Assembly: GCA_919902775.1 (NCBI GenBank)
Contig: CAKKRJ010000004.1
Coordinates: forward strand, 62,001-126,000
Direction of reading: 5' to 3'
Length of the DNA stretch: 64,000 nucleotides
Source of the DNA: Burkholderiaceae bacterium
GTDB lineage: Bacteria > Pseudomonadota > Gammaproteobacteria > Burkholderiales > Burkholderiaceae_C
The position numbers were made by a program, and so were the translations under genes. Positions within the stretch are counted from its first letter, which is position 1. Each line of letters starts with the position of its first letter. The notes under the pieces are model-generated. The model ran no database searches. It was given only the letters and a program-made list of their open reading frames with translations, and was not told the DNA's origin. Of this stretch, positions 55,830 through 64,000 are shown one piece after another.

Positions 55830-56162
55830 TCAGCCTTTTTTGGCGGGTGCGGGAGCAGGCTTGGCCGCAGCGGGGACAGCCGGTGCAGCGGCCATTGACT
55901 CTGCCGGCTTGTAGGCCCCCGGGTCCACACAAGCAGGGGTGGCCACGGGAGCGGCTTTGCCTTTGCCTTGGGTTTTGTAATAGTGCGCTGCTGCTTTCTC
56001 GCGGGACTTGCACAACTGGTAATCGGCCACTTTGTTGCCGTGCGCTGTTTTGGCCGCGGCTTCGGCCGCTTTGGCTTTGGCCTCGTCGCTTGGGACAGGC
56101 AATTTGGCCGCAGCACCGAAGCTGACGGCCAGCGCGGACATGACAAGCAGGTATTTTTTCAT
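55830..56162 (-). CDS. Small Ala/Lys/Pro-rich exported protein of the FDH operon
   Basis: The 110-residue protein has a signal peptide 'MKKYLLVMSALAVSFGAAA', then an Ala/Lys-rich body and a 'KPAPAPAKKG' end. Two cysteines (about residues 51 and 78) may form a disulfide. It lies 14 bp after the gamma subunit gene and before fdhD. A periplasmic accessory role for formate dehydrogenase is inferred from position; low complexity prevents assignment. Confidence 0.7.
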   Translation of the reverse strand: MKKYLLVMSALAVSFGAAAKLPVPSDEAKAKAAEAAAKTAHGNKVADYQLCKSREKAAAHYYKTQGKGKAAPVATPACVDPGAYKPAESMAAAPAVPAAAKPAPAPAKKG

Positions 56163-56176
56163 GGTGTTCTCCTGGC

Positions 56177-57361
56177 TCAAACCGAAGCCGTCGATACGGG
56201 TGCCGCCGGTGCGTCTGCAACAGAGGCCACAGGCACAGAGCGCTGGGCCGGGATCTTGCCCGCCTTGATGTCGTTGTACCAGAGTTCGTGGTGTTCTTTG
56301 GCCCAGGTTTCGTCCACATGACCTTCGCGCATGGCCTGGTAAGCCCCACGCATGCCGATGGTGCCCATGTAGATGTGCCCAATGAACAGGGCCATCATGC
56401 ACAGCGTGGCCACAGCGTGGACCATGTTGGCGATCTGCATGGTACTGCGCTCATAAATGAGGCCGGGGATCAGCTTGTCGAGCACCAGGCCCGACGCCAC
56501 CACAATCGCCCCCAGAAACAGCACGCCGCCCCAGAACACCACTTTTTCACCGGCATTGAAGCGGTGCGAAGGCACTTCGGTGCCCGAAAACAAACCACCG
56601 CCCTTGAGCAACCAGACCAGATCGTCCTTGCTGGGCAAGTTGTCTTTGAGGAAGGTGACAAACACCACCACCAGCGACACCGCAAACAAGGGGCCGGCAA
56701 AGTTGTGCAGGTTTTTCAGGGCATAGGTGAGCCAGCCAAACAGCGTGCCGCCGATGATGGGCAGCAAGAAGTATTTGCCGTAGGCCATGACGATGCCCGA
56801 GACGGCCAAAGCCACAAAGGCGATGGCGTTGGCCCCGTGGGCCGAGCGCTCGAAGGGGGTGAAGCGCTCAATCTTGCGACCGGTTTCCTGGCCGTGCAAC
56901 TCGATCGTGCCTTTGCCCATGTAGAACAGGGCCATGGCACCCACGGCGATCAGCAACAGGGCCGCGCCATAAGGCACGATGATGTTGTTGCGCACCTGAC
57001 GCCAGGACTCGCCCGCCGAAGCCAGGCGCGCGCCGGGGTATTGCACAAAGGGCTGGATCAGGTTGCCAGCTTCGGGCGCCTGGCTTTTGGGCAAGCTGCT
57101 GTAACCGGTCACGCCCTGCCCCACCGCACGCCACATGGGCGCGTTGTTGCCGGGCTGAACCTGAGCCCGCTCGGCATTGGTCTGGTCTTTGTATTTCGGA
57201 TCGGCATCCGCACCGGGCGCGATCTGGAAGACGTTGGCGCTTTTCACACCCAGAGCGGTCTCTGCCGCAGCGGCAGCTGGGGCTGGCGTTGTCGCCTGCG
57301 TCTGGGCCGCAACGCCCCACGCGGCCAAAGCCAGCCCGATGGTCAGTAAGAAGCGACGCAT
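56177..57361 (-). CDS. fdhC: Formate dehydrogenase gamma subunit (cytochrome b556)
   Basis: The 394-residue membrane subunit has a signal-like N-terminus, a periplasmic Ala/Pro-rich part, and four hydrophobic helices near residues 125-340. Heme-ligand histidines lie in 'FERSAHGANAIAF', 'NLHNFAGPLFAVS' and 'MVHAVATLCMMALFIGHIYMGT'. It passes electrons from the alpha/beta subunits to quinone. The start is ATG at 57361, 17 bp after the small lipoprotein gene. A longer reading to 57445 would overlap that gene. Confidence 0.94.
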   Translation of the reverse strand: MRRFLLTIGLALAAWGVAAQTQATTPAPAAAAAETALGVKSANVFQIAPGADADPKYKDQTNAERAQVQPGNNAPMWRAVGQGVTGYSSLPKSQAPEAGNLIQPFVQYPGARLASAGESWRQVRNNIIVPYGAALLLIAVGAMALFYMGKGTIELHGQETGRKIERFTPFERSAHGANAIAFVALAVSGIVMAYGKYFLLPIIGGTLFGWLTYALKNLHNFAGPLFAVSLVVVFVTFLKDNLPSKDDLVWLLKGGGLFSGTEVPSHRFNAGEKVVFWGGVLFLGAIVVASGLVLDKLIPGLIYERSTMQIANMVHAVATLCMMALFIGHIYMGTIGMRGAYQAMREGHVDETWAKEHHELWYNDIKAGKIPAQRSVPVASVADAPAAPVSTASV

Positions 57362-57378
57362 GAACTTCTCCTTGGCGC

Positions 57379-57603
57379 TCACTGGGGTGCGCGGACGTGG
57401 TCGTTCATGCCGTAAGTGGCACGGGCCTTGAGGTGGTTGGCCCACCCATCTTTGTCACCGGCCTTCCAGCCGGGCGCGGTGAAGGCAGCGACACCTGTGC
57501 CGTTTTGAACAGGCTTGTCGGTGCGGGCGCCCAAGCTGTCTTGCGGTTTTTCCCCGCAAGCAGCCAGCACAACGACGCTGCAAATCAAGAAAGCGGTTTT
57601 CAT
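57379..57603 (-). CDS. Small lipoprotein of the FDH operon
   Basis: The 74-residue protein has a lipobox 'VVVLAACG' at residues 10-17 and ends 'KARATYGMNDHVRAP'. It lies between beta and gamma subunit genes with 2- and 17-bp gaps, so it is translated in the operon. Similar small lipoproteins are seen in Comamonadaceae formate dehydrogenase operons. Function unknown. Confidence 0.75.
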   Translation of the reverse strand: MKTAFLICSVVVLAACGEKPQDSLGARTDKPVQNGTGVAAFTAPGWKAGDKDGWANHLKARATYGMNDHVRAPQ

Positions 57604-57605
57604 GC

Positions 57606-58208
57606 TCAGGCTCCTTGCTTGGTTTGGTTGCCATAGGCGGTGCCCCAGCCCCAGACTTCGGCACCTTTGCCGCGCTGGACAACACGGCCCCGCAGGATGT
57701 CAACGACCACATCGCCGTCACCAGCGAGCAAGGCCTTGGTCGAGCACATCTCGGCGCAAGCCGGCAGCTTGCCTTCGGCCAGGCGGTTGCGCCCGTACTT
57801 GTCAAATTCGGCCTGGCTGCCGTGCTCTTCTGGTCCACCGGCGCAGAAAGTGCACTTGTCCATCTTGCCGCGCACACCGAAGGTGCCCTGGCTTGGGAAT
57901 TGCGGCGCACCAAACGGGCAGGCATACGAGCAGTAACCGCAGCCAATGCAAATGTCCTTGTCGTGCAGCACCACACCTTCTTCGGTCTTGTAAAAGCAAT
58001 TGACCGGGCAAACCGCCATGCAAGGGGCATCCGAACAGTGCATGCAGGCGACCGAGATCGACTTTTCACCCGGAACGCCGTCGTTCAAGGTGACCACGCG
58101 GCGGCGGTTCACGCCCCACGGCACTTCGTGTTCGTTTTTGCAAGCGGTGACGCAACCATTGCATTCAATGCAACGCTCTGCATCGCAGATGAATTTCATT
58201 CGTGCCAT
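57606..58208 (-). CDS. fdhB: Formate dehydrogenase beta subunit (4Fe-4S)
   Basis: The 200-residue ferredoxin-type subunit has cysteine groups 'CIECNGCVTACKNEHEVPWG', 'CMHCSDAPCMAVCPVNCF', 'CIGCGYCSYACPFGAP' and 'CTFCAGG'. It carries electrons from the alpha subunit to the gamma subunit. No transmembrane anchor is present, unlike E. coli FdnH. It is 18 bp downstream of the alpha subunit gene. Confidence 0.96.
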   Translation of the reverse strand: MARMKFICDAERCIECNGCVTACKNEHEVPWGVNRRRVVTLNDGVPGEKSISVACMHCSDAPCMAVCPVNCFYKTEEGVVLHDKDICIGCGYCSYACPFGAPQFPSQGTFGVRGKMDKCTFCAGGPEEHGSQAEFDKYGRNRLAEGKLPACAEMCSTKALLAGDGDVVVDILRGRVVQRGKGAEVWGWGTAYGNQTKQGA

Positions 58209-58226
58209 CGTGTTCTCCTGAAGCGC

Positions 58227-61187
58227 TTAGGCTTTTTCAATGTTGCAGATGGTGGTTTTCGTCTCTTGCATCATGGTGACGCTGTCATAACCATAGGTGG
58301 TGGCGGTGTTGACCGCCTCACCGCGCACGATGGGCGCAGCCCCCTTGGGGTAATGCGCCAACAGGTCAGCACCTTGCCAACGACCCGAAAAGTGGAACGG
58401 CATCCACACCGTGCCCGCATCCACACGCTCGGTGACCAGCGCCTGCACGTTCAGGCGCGCACCCGTGGCACCCAACAACCAGACGCGGTCGCCATTGCGC
58501 ACGCCACGGTCAGCTGCTGTCTTGGGATTGATCTCGACAAACGCTTCTTGCTGCAACTCGGCCAGCCAAGGGTTGGAACGGGTTTCTTCGCCGCCGCCTT
58601 CGTATTCGACCAAACGTCCCGAGGTCAGAATGAGCGGGAACTTCTCGTAGGCCTTGTCGGCGATGTTCTTGTCCTGCACGGTTTTGTACAGCGTGGGCAG
58701 ACGCCAAAAGGCTTTCTTGTCGTCGTGCGTGGGGTACTTGGCCGCCATGTCCGGACGGGTACCGTACAAAGGTTCACGGTGCTGCGGAATCGGATCGGGG
58801 AAGTTCCAAACAACCGCACGCGCCTTGGCGTTGCCAAACGGATGGCAACCGTGTTCTTTCATGAACACACGCATCATGCCGCCCGAGCTATCGGTCTTCC
58901 AGTTTTTACCTTCGGCGGCTTTCTTCTCGTCGTCGGAGAGTTCATCCCACCAGCCTAGCTTTTTCAACAAGATGTGGTCCAACTCAGGGTAGCCGGTGGT
59001 GATGTCGGCGCCCAGCGAGTGCGAACCGTCTTCGGCCAGCAAGCTCTTGCCTTCGCGCTCCACACCGAAGTTGGCGCGGAAGTTGCCACCGCCATCCATG
59101 ACGTGCTTGGAGGTGTCGTAAAGGTTGGGCGAGCCGGGGTGCTTGAGTTCAGGCGTGCCGTAACAAGGCCAGGGCAAACCGAAGTAATCGCCGGTGAAGT
59201 CGTAGCCGGTTTCCTTGTCCTTGCCGCCTTTGGCCTTGAGGGTCTTCACGTCGAACACATTCATGTTCTTCATGTGGGCCTTCAAACGCTCTGGGCTTTG
59301 GCCGGTGTAGCCGATGGTCCAGACGCACTTATTGATTTCGCGCAGGATGTCCTCGGGCACGGGCTCGTCCAAACCCTTGACCTTTTGCATCTTGTAGTTC
59401 TTGGACAGCTCTTTGGCAAAGCCCAACTTCTCGGCCAGCTGGTGCATGATCATGTGATCGGAGCGGCTTTCCCAAAGGGGGTCGATCACCTTCTCGCGCC
59501 ACTGCAGCGAGCGGTTGGAAGCGGTGCAAGAACCACTGGTCTCGAACTGCGTGGCGGCGGGCAGCAGGTACACGGCGCGTTTGGGGTTCAGGTCTTCGGC
59601 TTTGCCTGGCATCGCGGCCATGGCGGCCGTGGCACTCGGGTAGGGATCGACCACGACCAGCAGGTCTAGCTTGTCCATGGCGCGCTTCATGTCCAGACCG
59701 CGGGTTTGCGAGTTGGGGGCGTGGCCCCAATAGAAGACGCCGCGCAGGTTGCTGTCCTGGTCGATCAGCTCGTTGTTCTCCAGCACGCCATCGATCCAAC
59801 GGGACACCGTGATGCCGTTCTTGCCCATCATGGCAGGGCTGGCGAACTGCTTTTTGATCCACTCGAAATCAACACCCCAGGTCTTGGCGAAATGTTTCCA
59901 AGAGCCTTCGGCCAAACCGTAGTAACCGGGCAGCGAATCGGGGTTGGGTCCCACGTCGGTCGCGCCCTGCACGTTATCGTGGCCACGGAAGATGTTGGTA
60001 CCGCCGCCGGACTTACCGACGTTGCCCAGTGCCAACTGCAAAATGCACGACGCACGCACCATGGCGTTGCCAATGGTGTGCTGGGTCTGGCCCATGCACC
60101 AGACGATGGTGCCGGGGTTGTTGTCGTGCAGCATCTTGGCGACCTTGAACATCTGGTCTTCCTTGACGCCGCAAGCCTCTTCAACCTTGTCGGGTGTCCA
60201 CTTGGCCAGCACATCGGCCTTGACGGCATCCATGCCATACACACGGTCATGGATGTACTGTTTGTCTTCCCAACCGTTCTTGAAGATGTGGTACAGCAGA
60301 CCGAACAAGAAGGGGATGTCGGTGCCCGAGCGGATGCGCACGTACTCGTCGGCCTTGGCCGCTGTGCGGGTGAAGCGCGGATCGACCACGATCATCTTGC
60401 AACCGTTTTCCTTGGCGTGCAGCATGTGCAACAACGAGACCGGGTGGGCCTCGGCGGCGTTGGAGCCGATGTACAAAGCGACCTTGCTGTTTTGCATGTC
60501 GTTGTACGAATTGGTCATGGCGCCATAACCCCAGGTGTTGGCCACACCGGCCACCGTGGTGGAGTGGCAGATGCGGGCCTGGTGGTCGCAGTTGTTGGTG
60601 CCCCAGAAACTGACGAACTTGCGCATGAGGTACGCCTGCTCGTTGTTATGCTTGGACGAACCAATGAAATACACGCTGTCGGGGCCGCTGGCCTTGCGCA
60701 GCTCCAGCATCTTGGCGCTGATCTCGGTCAGGGCCGTGTCCCAGCTGATGCGCTCATACTTGCCCTTGACCAGTTTCATGGGGTAGCGCAAGCGGTATTC
60801 GCCATGGCCATGCTCGCGCAAGGCAGCCCCCTTGGCGCAGTGCGCACCCAGGTTGATGGGCGAGTCAAAGACCGCCTCTTGGCGCACCCAGACGCCGTTT
60901 TCCACCACCGCATCCACGGCGCAACCCACCGAGCAGTGGGTGCACACGGTGCGTTTGACTTCGACTTTGCCCGCACCAAGGAGGGAAGCCCCGGTCGCGG
61001 CTTGCGCTTTTTTCACCAAGCTCAATTGCGATGCGGCCAGGCCCACACCCACACCCAAGCCCGACCGGCGCAGAAAGCTGCGGCGGTCCAGTGTGGGCAA
61101 TGCCTGTGACAAACCACGGCGCAAGCTGTGGATGAAGGGGGAAGTGACGGCACCGGCCGTGCCGGTTTGTTTTTTGGTCAGCAACAT
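58227..61187 (-). CDS. fdhA: Formate dehydrogenase alpha subunit (molybdopterin, Cys form)
   Basis: The 986-residue catalytic subunit oxidises formate in the periplasm. A twin-arginine signal (RRSFLRRSGLGVGVGLAAS, residues about 35-53) exports it. The [4Fe-4S] cysteines are C82, C85, C89 and C117 ('VCTHCSVGC'). The active site 'QARICHSTTVAGVANTWGYG' has Cys207 where E. coli uses selenocysteine, with a conserved His at 208. The C-terminal 'MPFHFSGRW' domain is complete. It heads the operon alpha-beta-lipoprotein-gamma-small protein-fdhD. Confidence 0.97.
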   Translation of the reverse strand: MLLTKKQTGTAGAVTSPFIHSLRRGLSQALPTLDRRSFLRRSGLGVGVGLAASQLSLVKKAQAATGASLLGAGKVEVKRTVCTHCSVGCAVDAVVENGVWVRQEAVFDSPINLGAHCAKGAALREHGHGEYRLRYPMKLVKGKYERISWDTALTEISAKMLELRKASGPDSVYFIGSSKHNNEQAYLMRKFVSFWGTNNCDHQARICHSTTVAGVANTWGYGAMTNSYNDMQNSKVALYIGSNAAEAHPVSLLHMLHAKENGCKMIVVDPRFTRTAAKADEYVRIRSGTDIPFLFGLLYHIFKNGWEDKQYIHDRVYGMDAVKADVLAKWTPDKVEEACGVKEDQMFKVAKMLHDNNPGTIVWCMGQTQHTIGNAMVRASCILQLALGNVGKSGGGTNIFRGHDNVQGATDVGPNPDSLPGYYGLAEGSWKHFAKTWGVDFEWIKKQFASPAMMGKNGITVSRWIDGVLENNELIDQDSNLRGVFYWGHAPNSQTRGLDMKRAMDKLDLLVVVDPYPSATAAMAAMPGKAEDLNPKRAVYLLPAATQFETSGSCTASNRSLQWREKVIDPLWESRSDHMIMHQLAEKLGFAKELSKNYKMQKVKGLDEPVPEDILREINKCVWTIGYTGQSPERLKAHMKNMNVFDVKTLKAKGGKDKETGYDFTGDYFGLPWPCYGTPELKHPGSPNLYDTSKHVMDGGGNFRANFGVEREGKSLLAEDGSHSLGADITTGYPELDHILLKKLGWWDELSDDEKKAAEGKNWKTDSSGGMMRVFMKEHGCHPFGNAKARAVVWNFPDPIPQHREPLYGTRPDMAAKYPTHDDKKAFWRLPTLYKTVQDKNIADKAYEKFPLILTSGRLVEYEGGGEETRSNPWLAELQQEAFVEINPKTAADRGVRNGDRVWLLGATGARLNVQALVTERVDAGTVWMPFHFSGRWQGADLLAHYPKGAAPIVRGEAVNTATTYGYDSVTMMQETKTTICNIEKA

Positions 61188-61233
61188 GGAGGGCTCCAGT
61201 TGGAAGTGAACACGAAGAAAACGGACGACAAAC

Positions 61234-61440
61234 TCAGACGCGGGTGGTCTTGTAATACTGCTGAACGTGCTCGCTCAGGGTGTAACCACCGCCTCGCGCA
61301 GGCGCAGGCAAGGGAGCCGCCGCAGGCGCAGTCGACCGGACGACCCCGGGCAGCACAGCGGTGGCCGCAGCCACAGCACCCACGGTCGCCGCACCAGAAA
61401 ACAGGCTGCGACGTGAAAGAGAAGAAGTTTTGGAAGACAT
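61234..61440 (-). CDS. Small TAT-signal protein of the FDH region
   Basis: The 68-residue protein starts with SRRSLFSGAATVGAVAAATAV, a twin-arginine signal, and ends 'YTLSEHVQQYYKTTRV'. It matches the 'formate dehydrogenase region TAT target' type found ahead of FDH alpha genes. GGAG is nine bases before the ATG at 61440. It lies 46 bp upstream of fdhA on the same strand. It may escort or partner the alpha subunit; this is inferred. Confidence 0.82.
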   Translation of the reverse strand: MSSKTSSLSRRSLFSGAATVGAVAAATAVLPGVVRSTAPAAAPLPAPARGGGYTLSEHVQQYYKTTRV

Positions 61441-61662
61441 CAAAGACTCCAGAAAATGTTGGACAAGGTGATCGCTTCACGAACCGAGGCCATAGGCAAT
61501 CCAATGCGTTGGTCATCTTAGCGGTTAGCGAGCACCATCGCAGCGTAATAACCCTAGTGTCGACTGACTCAATGTCAATTCGGTAACTGACAAAGAATCC
61601 AGATTTTCAGTGGCTCGACCAACACGCACGCCCTTCTTTGCGCGTGCTGGTTTTTGCAGTCT
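61441..61662. other. Spacer between the TRAP and FDH operons, with a hairpin
   Basis: GCACGC (61626-61631) and GCGTGC (61642-61647) pair around a 10-base loop; on the plus strand GGTTTTTG follows. The hairpin lies after the dctM stop and may end its transcript. The FDH operon promoter should lie within the remaining 180 bases, but none is clear. Confidence 0.4.
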
Positions 61663-63600
61663 TTATTTGTACAACACTTCAGGCAACCACATGCCGATCG
61701 CCGGGAACACGTAGAGCAGCACAATGGCAAACACTTGAATCGCCATGAATGGCAACATGCCCGCAAAGATTTGATTGAGCGTCACATGGGGTGGGCTCAC
61801 TCCTTTGAGATAGAAAGCGGCCATGGCCACCGGCGGGCTCAGGAAGGCGGTCTGCAAATTCAGCGCCACCAACAAGCCAAAGAACAAGGGATCAATGCCG
61901 AAATGGGGCAACAGGGGGATGAAGATCGGCATGAAAATCACGATGATCTCGGTCCACTCCAGCGGCCAACCCAGCAAGAAAATAACCACTTGCGCCAGGA
62001 TCATGAACTGCACAGATGTCAGGTCCATGCCCAAGACCCAGCTGTTGATGATCTCCTGCCCACCCAACAACGCAAACGCCGCCGAGAAAATGCTGGAACC
62101 CACAAACAGCCAACACACCATGGCACTGGTTTTGGCGGTCAGGTAAACCGACTCACGCAACACCACGTAGTTCAGCCGCCGGTAAGCCGCCGCCAGCAGC
62201 AAGCCGCCCAACGAACCCATGGCTGCCGCTTCGGTCGGCGTGGCCAAACCGAACACGATGGTGCCCAGCACCGCCAAAATCATCAAGGCCAGCGGGAAGA
62301 ACGATCCCAGCAACATCTTGAAAATTTCAAGCCGCGTGAAGCTGAAATAGGCATAAAAAATCGCCAGTGCCACAGCACAACTGGCCAAACCGATCCAAAA
62401 GGCAGTCGGCGCAGGCTGAGCTGCAGGGCTTTCGGCGGCGGCACCCACGGCGGCCGGGGCCTCGGCTTTGGCGGGCTCAATGGCAGGTGCAGCAGGTGCA
62501 GCAGCCTCGGTTGAACCTGGCGGGGGTTGCAAGCCGTCGGCTTCGGGCTCGGCCAAACCACCGACACTGTCGGCTTCGCTTGTGGCATCCGCAGAATCGC
62601 CCAGTTCTCCACCCATGGCCACCACCCCTTCGACCACCTCGGGCGGTATGGGAGCCGTCACCTTGAAATAGATGGCTCCCATGATCAACGCCACCGACAA
62701 GGCCGGCAACAAGGCGATGCCCAAATGGTTGAGCAACTCGCGCAAAGGCACGGCCGCATTGCGCTTGCCCTTGATGGCGCCGATCAGGCCAGGCAATACG
62801 GTGCTGCTGACTTCTTTGGACACCACCTGCGCAAAAGCAGGCAAGGGCACGATCCGGTCTTCGGCCGACATGGGCGGTGCCATGTGGGGCTTGACCTTGG
62901 CAATCACCACCACATACAGCACATACAAAGTGGCCAACATGATGCCGGGGAAAAACGCCCCGGCATACAGTTTGACCACCGACACGCCAGCGGTCGCGCC
63001 ATAAACAATCAGCATGACCGAAGGCGGAATCAAAATCCCGAGACAGCCGCCGGCCGTGATGGCACCGGCTGACAATTGCACGCTGTAGCCCGCGCGCAGC
63101 ATGGCCGGCAGCGCCAGCAAACCCATCAGTGTGACCACAGCCCCCACGATGCCGGTGGCGGTCGCAAAAATGGCACAGGTCACGATGGTGGCCACCGCCA
63201 AGGAGCCAGGCACGCGGGCCATGGCCAGGTGCATGCTTTTGAACAATTTTTCGATCAGGTTGGCGCGTTCAATCAGATACCCCATGAACACGAACAAGGG
63301 GATCGAGATCAGCACATCATTCGACATGACCGAGTAGGCACGCTGAACCATCAGGTCCAGCGTTTGGTTCACCGCCAGATCGGGGTTTTGACTCCGATAA
63401 GCAATCCAGGCGAAGATCATGCCCATGCCCATCAGGGTGAATGCGGTGGGGAAACCCAACATGATCGCCACCACCACCAAGGCCAGCATCAACAAGCCCA
63501 GATGACCGTTGGACATCTCAGAAGGTGAGGGCAGCAAAACAAAGGCCGACAACACGACCAAGGCCATGATCGTCAGGCCAAACCAGACTTCTTTTTTCAT
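61663..63600 (-). CDS. dctM: TRAP transporter large permease DctM with long insert
   Basis: The first 235 residues are typical DctM: 'GFPTAFTLMGMGMIFAWIA', 'VLISIPLFVFMGYLIERANL' and 'GGCLGILIPPSVMLIVYGATAGVS'. The last 215, from 'GLATPTEAAAMGSLGGLLLAAAYRRL', are also typical. Between them, residues about 236-430 carry an insert with one or two hydrophobic helices, an acidic part 'GELGDSADATSEADS' and an Ala/Pro-rich stretch. Total 645 residues against the usual 425-440. It imports organic acids or similar substrates with a binding protein (not in window). Confidence 0.9.
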   Translation of the reverse strand: MKKEVWFGLTIMALVVLSAFVLLPSPSEMSNGHLGLLMLALVVVAIMLGFPTAFTLMGMGMIFAWIAYRSQNPDLAVNQTLDLMVQRAYSVMSNDVLISIPLFVFMGYLIERANLIEKLFKSMHLAMARVPGSLAVATIVTCAIFATATGIVGAVVTLMGLLALPAMLRAGYSVQLSAGAITAGGCLGILIPPSVMLIVYGATAGVSVVKLYAGAFFPGIMLATLYVLYVVVIAKVKPHMAPPMSAEDRIVPLPAFAQVVSKEVSSTVLPGLIGAIKGKRNAAVPLRELLNHLGIALLPALSVALIMGAIYFKVTAPIPPEVVEGVVAMGGELGDSADATSEADSVGGLAEPEADGLQPPPGSTEAAAPAAPAIEPAKAEAPAAVGAAAESPAAQPAPTAFWIGLASCAVALAIFYAYFSFTRLEIFKMLLGSFFPLALMILAVLGTIVFGLATPTEAAAMGSLGGLLLAAAYRRLNYVVLRESVYLTAKTSAMVCWLFVGSSIFSAAFALLGGQEIINSWVLGMDLTSVQFMILAQVVIFLLGWPLEWTEIIVIFMPIFIPLLPHFGIDPLFFGLLVALNLQTAFLSPPVAMAAFYLKGVSPPHVTLNQIFAGMLPFMAIQVFAIVLLYVFPAIGMWLPEVLYK

Positions 63601-64000
63601 TTGTGATTTCCCTTGCCTGTCACCAGCACATCAAGTTTGGCGATGTCTTCGTCTTTGACGTTGACCATTTCCTTGAGTTTTTCAACATCCACCTCGTCCA
63701 CGTCGTCGCCACGGGAAGGCCATTCACCTTGCTTGATGCACACGATGCACCGCACGATTTCAACCAACCCCTGGGCCAGCAAGAAAGCCCCCGCAATGGG
63801 CAAAATGGTTTTAAAAGGATAGACCGGAGGACCGTTGGCCGTGATGTTGGAGTGCTCGTTGATGGCCCAGGATTCGGCTGCAAAACCATAGCCGGCCCAG
63901 GCCAGCGCGAACACACCTGGAATAAAAAACAGAATGTAGAGGGCCAGGTCCAACCAGGCTTGCAAGCGCGGCGGGAAAAATCCGTACAGCACATCGCCGC
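63597..64000 (-). CDS. dctQ: TRAP transporter small permease DctQ (partial, N-terminus cut)
   Basis: The stop overlaps the dctM start by four bases, and the frame is open to the window edge, so the start lies outside. It has 'LDLALYILFFIPGVFALAWAGYGFAAESWAINEHSNITANGPPVYPFKTILPIAGAFLLAQGLVEIVRC' with two hydrophobic helices, as in DctQ. The tail is charged (DEVDVEKLKEMVNVKDEDIAKL). It partners DctM in the membrane. Confidence 0.9.
   Translation of the reverse strand, partial: GDVLYGFFPPRLQAWLDLALYILFFIPGVFALAWAGYGFAAESWAINEHSNITANGPPVYPFKTILPIAGAFLLAQGLVEIVRCIVCIKQGEWPSRGDDVDEVDVEKLKEMVNVKDEDIAKLDVLVTGKGNHK

Noticed and set aside
59706..61109. Plus-strand 467-codon frame opposite fdhA
   Set aside because: Shadow of the formate dehydrogenase gene, no motif of its own.

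Overview
The window looks like a chromosome segment of a betaproteobacterium of the order Burkholderiales, most likely Comamonadaceae. The evidence is the gene order hrcA / nadK-recN-rapZ / mutY-mutM / TPR-lolB-ispE-tRNA-Gln-prs-rplY-pth, the moderately high GC content, the short H-NS-family protein and the TAT-exported formate dehydrogenase operon. This is inferred from gene content; no database comparison was possible.

Bases 1 to about 12,130 form an accessory island. It holds two large serine recombinase genes (2959-4320 and 10401-11885), each with its own module. The first module starts with two unknown genes (one with a zinc ribbon) running leftward from a LexA-type box. It continues with a tightly overlapping operon (small ORF, DUF2924, recombinase, ParB/KorB-like HTH), an HU remnant, and a HEPN-like plus AbiTii pair with integron-cassette-like borders. 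The second module holds a PrlF-YhaV toxin-antitoxin pair, a frameshifted excisionase-like gene, a DUF6088 gene, a chimeric MqsA/DUF1778 antitoxin, a 3'-5' exonuclease broken by one stop codon, and the second recombinase. Two diverged 226-bp direct repeats (7067-7292 and 11904-12129) end in the same 12 bases and appear to mark the tRNA-proximal ends of two elements in tandem.

The island abuts a tRNA-Ile(CAU) gene on the minus strand. This gene is interrupted just after its anticodon by a 203-nt group I intron of the Azoarcus type. A second, intronless 5' half of the same tRNA lies 171 bp away, next to hrcA.

From 12,650 to 48,100 the window is mostly core genome: heat-shock repressor, NAD kinase, DNA repair (recN, mutY, mutM, radC), isoprenoid synthesis (ispE, ispH), tRNA-Gln and tRNA-Ser(CGA), prs, rplY, pth, trpS, serS, an orphan LuxR response regulator, fadD, a serine hydrolase, purT and a PfkB sugar kinase. 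It then passes into cell-surface genes: a predicted beta-barrel, a YdcF protein, an O-antigen ligase-like protein, rfbC, rfbA, a UppS-type prenyltransferase and an RfaH-type factor. An ops-like sequence sits about 110 bp upstream of rfbA, which suggests that RfaH acts on this cluster.

From 48,250 to the end are an H-NS-family gene, a CorC/HlyC membrane protein, apaH, an Smr protein, a truncated haemoglobin, a large FtsX-type permease, and fdhD with a formate dehydrogenase operon (alpha, beta, gamma and three small accessory proteins). A DctM/DctQ TRAP transporter follows and runs off the right edge.
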